Assembly: GCA_031282095.1 (NCBI GenBank)
Contig: JAITEJ010000133.1
Location: 1 to 5,911 of the forward strand
DNA length: 5,911 bases
Direction: 5' to 3'
From: Clostridiales bacterium
GTDB lineage: Bacteria; Bacillota_A; Clostridia; Christensenellales; CAG-917
In this document: positions 5,177 through 5,911 of the stretch, one piece after another
Position numbering within the stretch: position 1 is the first letter of the stretch
Layout: every line of letters starts with the position of its first letter
Made by a program: the position numbers and the translations under genes
Notes under the pieces: generated by a model
Seen by the model: only the letters and a program-made list of their open reading frames with translations
The model's database searches: none
What the model was told of the DNA's origin: nothing

Positions 5177-5306
5177 TACGGATTTATCGGCTTAACCCGC
5201 GCGCCGCATACTGGGCTCAACCCGCGCGCATACCGCTTGTTAAATAATACACATCATGTTCCGCAGACGGTACGGATTTATCGGCTTAACCCGCGCGCAT
5301 ACTGCT
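5177..5306. repeat. Cluster of direct repeats (28-base identical pair plus a partial copy)
   Basis: The segments 5177-5204 and 5271-5298 are identical over 28 bases, starting TACGGATTTATCGGCTTAAC and ending CCGCGCGC. If a 3-base insertion (CGC, 5205-5207) in the first copy is allowed, the match extends through ATACTG in both. A third, partial copy at 5214-5233 shares GGCTYAACCCGCGCGCATAC with one mismatch. All three are on the same strand; the GGCTYAAC cores start at 5189, 5214 and 5283. The cluster fills most of the gap before the cupin gene. It does not resemble a CRISPR array: too few copies and uneven spacing. It could be a short dispersed repeat family or reiterated binding sites. Confidence 0.8.
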
Positions 5307-5333
5307 GCAAGTTTTTTTCTTATCTTATTAATT

Positions 5334-5876
5334 ATGAGCGACAACAACCTTATCGCAAGCAAACTATTCGAGCTTAGAACGTTTTCCGAACTTACCGTGG
5401 ATGACACGGCGGCGAAACTGGGCATTTCCGCGGAGGAATACGCGGCTTATGAAGCCGGAATTCACGAGGTTCCCATAAACGTCATCTATAAGTTCGCGGA
5501 TATAATGGGTACCGAGGCGGTATATATCACTACCGGCAAGCTGCCCGCGAAATCGTCGGTTTCCGTAGTCTATGACGGGAAAGGCGTGAAAACCGAGCGT
5601 TATCCCGGTTATATGTTTACCGTTCTTGCGGGGGACTTTGAGGGGCGCGAGATGAATCCCATGCTTGTGGAAATCGACGAAAACGAACGCCCAGAGTTGG
5701 TTCGCCACGGCGGACAGGAATTCAACTATGTGCTTGACGGAGCGTTGCGCGTGCATATAGGCGGCAAGGATTACTACTTGCGCGCCGGCGACAGCATCTT
5801 CTTTAACCCGTCGGAGCCTCACGCTCAAATGGCGATGGGCGGTAAGGCGCGGTTTTTGACGGTCATCACGGAATAA
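5334..5876 (+). CDS. XRE-type helix-turn-helix regulator with C-terminal cupin domain
   Basis: A 180-residue protein: an N-terminal XRE-like helix-turn-helix at about 6-62 (IASKLFELRTFSELTVDDTA, then AAKLGISAEEYAAYEAGIHE) and a C-terminal cupin at about 105-178. Cupin motif 1 reads H125-GGQ-E129-FNYVLDG136, and motif 2 reads G152-DSIFFNP159-SEPH163. One usual histidine of motif 1 is absent, so a metal site would rest on H125, E129 and H163, or the domain binds a ligand without metal. The layout is that of cytoplasmic one-component regulators that bind DNA through the HTH and sense a small molecule through the cupin; the ligand and targets are unknown. Relatives often sit beside acyl-CoA synthetase (AMP-binding) genes, but the window ends 35 bases downstream. 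ATG 5334 is chosen because the domain begins there and the upstream in-frame ATG at 5256 would run through the repeat. No ribosome binding site precedes it: the 20 bases before it are T-rich. The start is therefore less certain than the product. Confidence 0.87.
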   Translation: MSDNNLIASKLFELRTFSELTVDDTAAKLGISAEEYAAYEAGIHEVPINVIYKFADIMGTEAVYITTGKLPAKSSVSVVYDGKGVKTERYPGYMFTVLAGDFEGREMNPMLVEIDENERPELVRHGGQEFNYVLDGALRVHIGGKDYYLRAGDSIFFNPSEPHAQMAMGGKARFLTVITE

Positions 5877-5911
5877 GGGCGTTAAAACGCGGCTTTGACG
5901 GCGGTCACGGG

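Noticed and set aside
5177..5306. Possible CRISPR array
   Set aside because: Only two full copies and one partial, core spacings of 25 and 69 bases, and no cas genes in the window.
5144..5377. A 77-codon frame through the direct-repeat cluster
   Set aside because: It translates the repeat in two different phases (GFIGLTRAP and YRLNPRAY), overlaps the cupin gene start and lacks a ribosome binding site, so it is a repeat artefact.
5879..5890. Possible hairpin GCGTT-AA-AACGC after the cupin gene
   Set aside because: A 2-base loop, AT-rich arms and no T-run afterwards; too weak to call a terminator, and the window ends shortly after.

Overview
The window looks like a chromosomal segment of a bacterium, most likely a low-to-mid GC Firmicute of the Clostridia type, perhaps an uncultured gut lineage. 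The grounds are strong AGGAGG/AAGGAG ribosome binding sites, a textbook sigma-A promoter (TTGCAA-N17-TATAAT with an extended -10), a YdjI/YdjG-type gene pair known from Bacillus, and an anaerobe-typical DUF1858 redox-disulfide protein. The lineage is an inference; no rRNA or other phylogenetic marker is present except the end of mnmG. All supported genes lie on the + strand. I see no tRNA, rRNA, CRISPR array, transposase or phage gene.

Layout: (1) 3-626, the C-terminal third of MnmG (GidA), a tRNA wobble-uridine modification enzyme, cut by the left edge. (2) 627-976, a 350-base gap with no convincing gene, holding a TATAAT box next to an inverted repeat and a second candidate promoter just before the next gene. 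(3) 977-2002, a ten-helix-type AEC-family (auxin efflux carrier / malate permease) transporter. (4) 2003-2461, a 459-base gap mostly filled by a degenerate tandem array with a 42-base period, ending in a strong promoter and ribosome binding site. (5) 2462-3589 and 3685-4734, an SPFH-domain protein with three C-terminal zinc ribbons followed by a membrane-anchored double zinc-ribbon protein. These match Bacillus subtilis YdjI and YdjG, partners in a PspA-linked membrane-stress complex; PspA and the TPM-domain protein YdjH are not in the window. (6) 4735-4924, a gap with an 18-base perfect palindrome. (7) 4925-5125, a 66-residue DUF1858 protein with a CxxC. (8) 5126-5333, a gap with a cluster of direct repeats (two identical 28-base copies and one partial). 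(9) 5334-5876, an XRE-type helix-turn-helix plus cupin regulator whose start codon lacks a visible ribosome binding site.

The only clear functional unit is the SPFH/zinc-ribbon pair, probably one transcription unit acting at the membrane. The others look like single-gene units separated by gaps of about 190 to 460 bases. Nothing in the window is clearly a new defence or mobile system. The most interesting items are the reduced SPFH-zinc ribbon module, the 42-base tandem array before it, and the repeat cluster at the cupin gene start.
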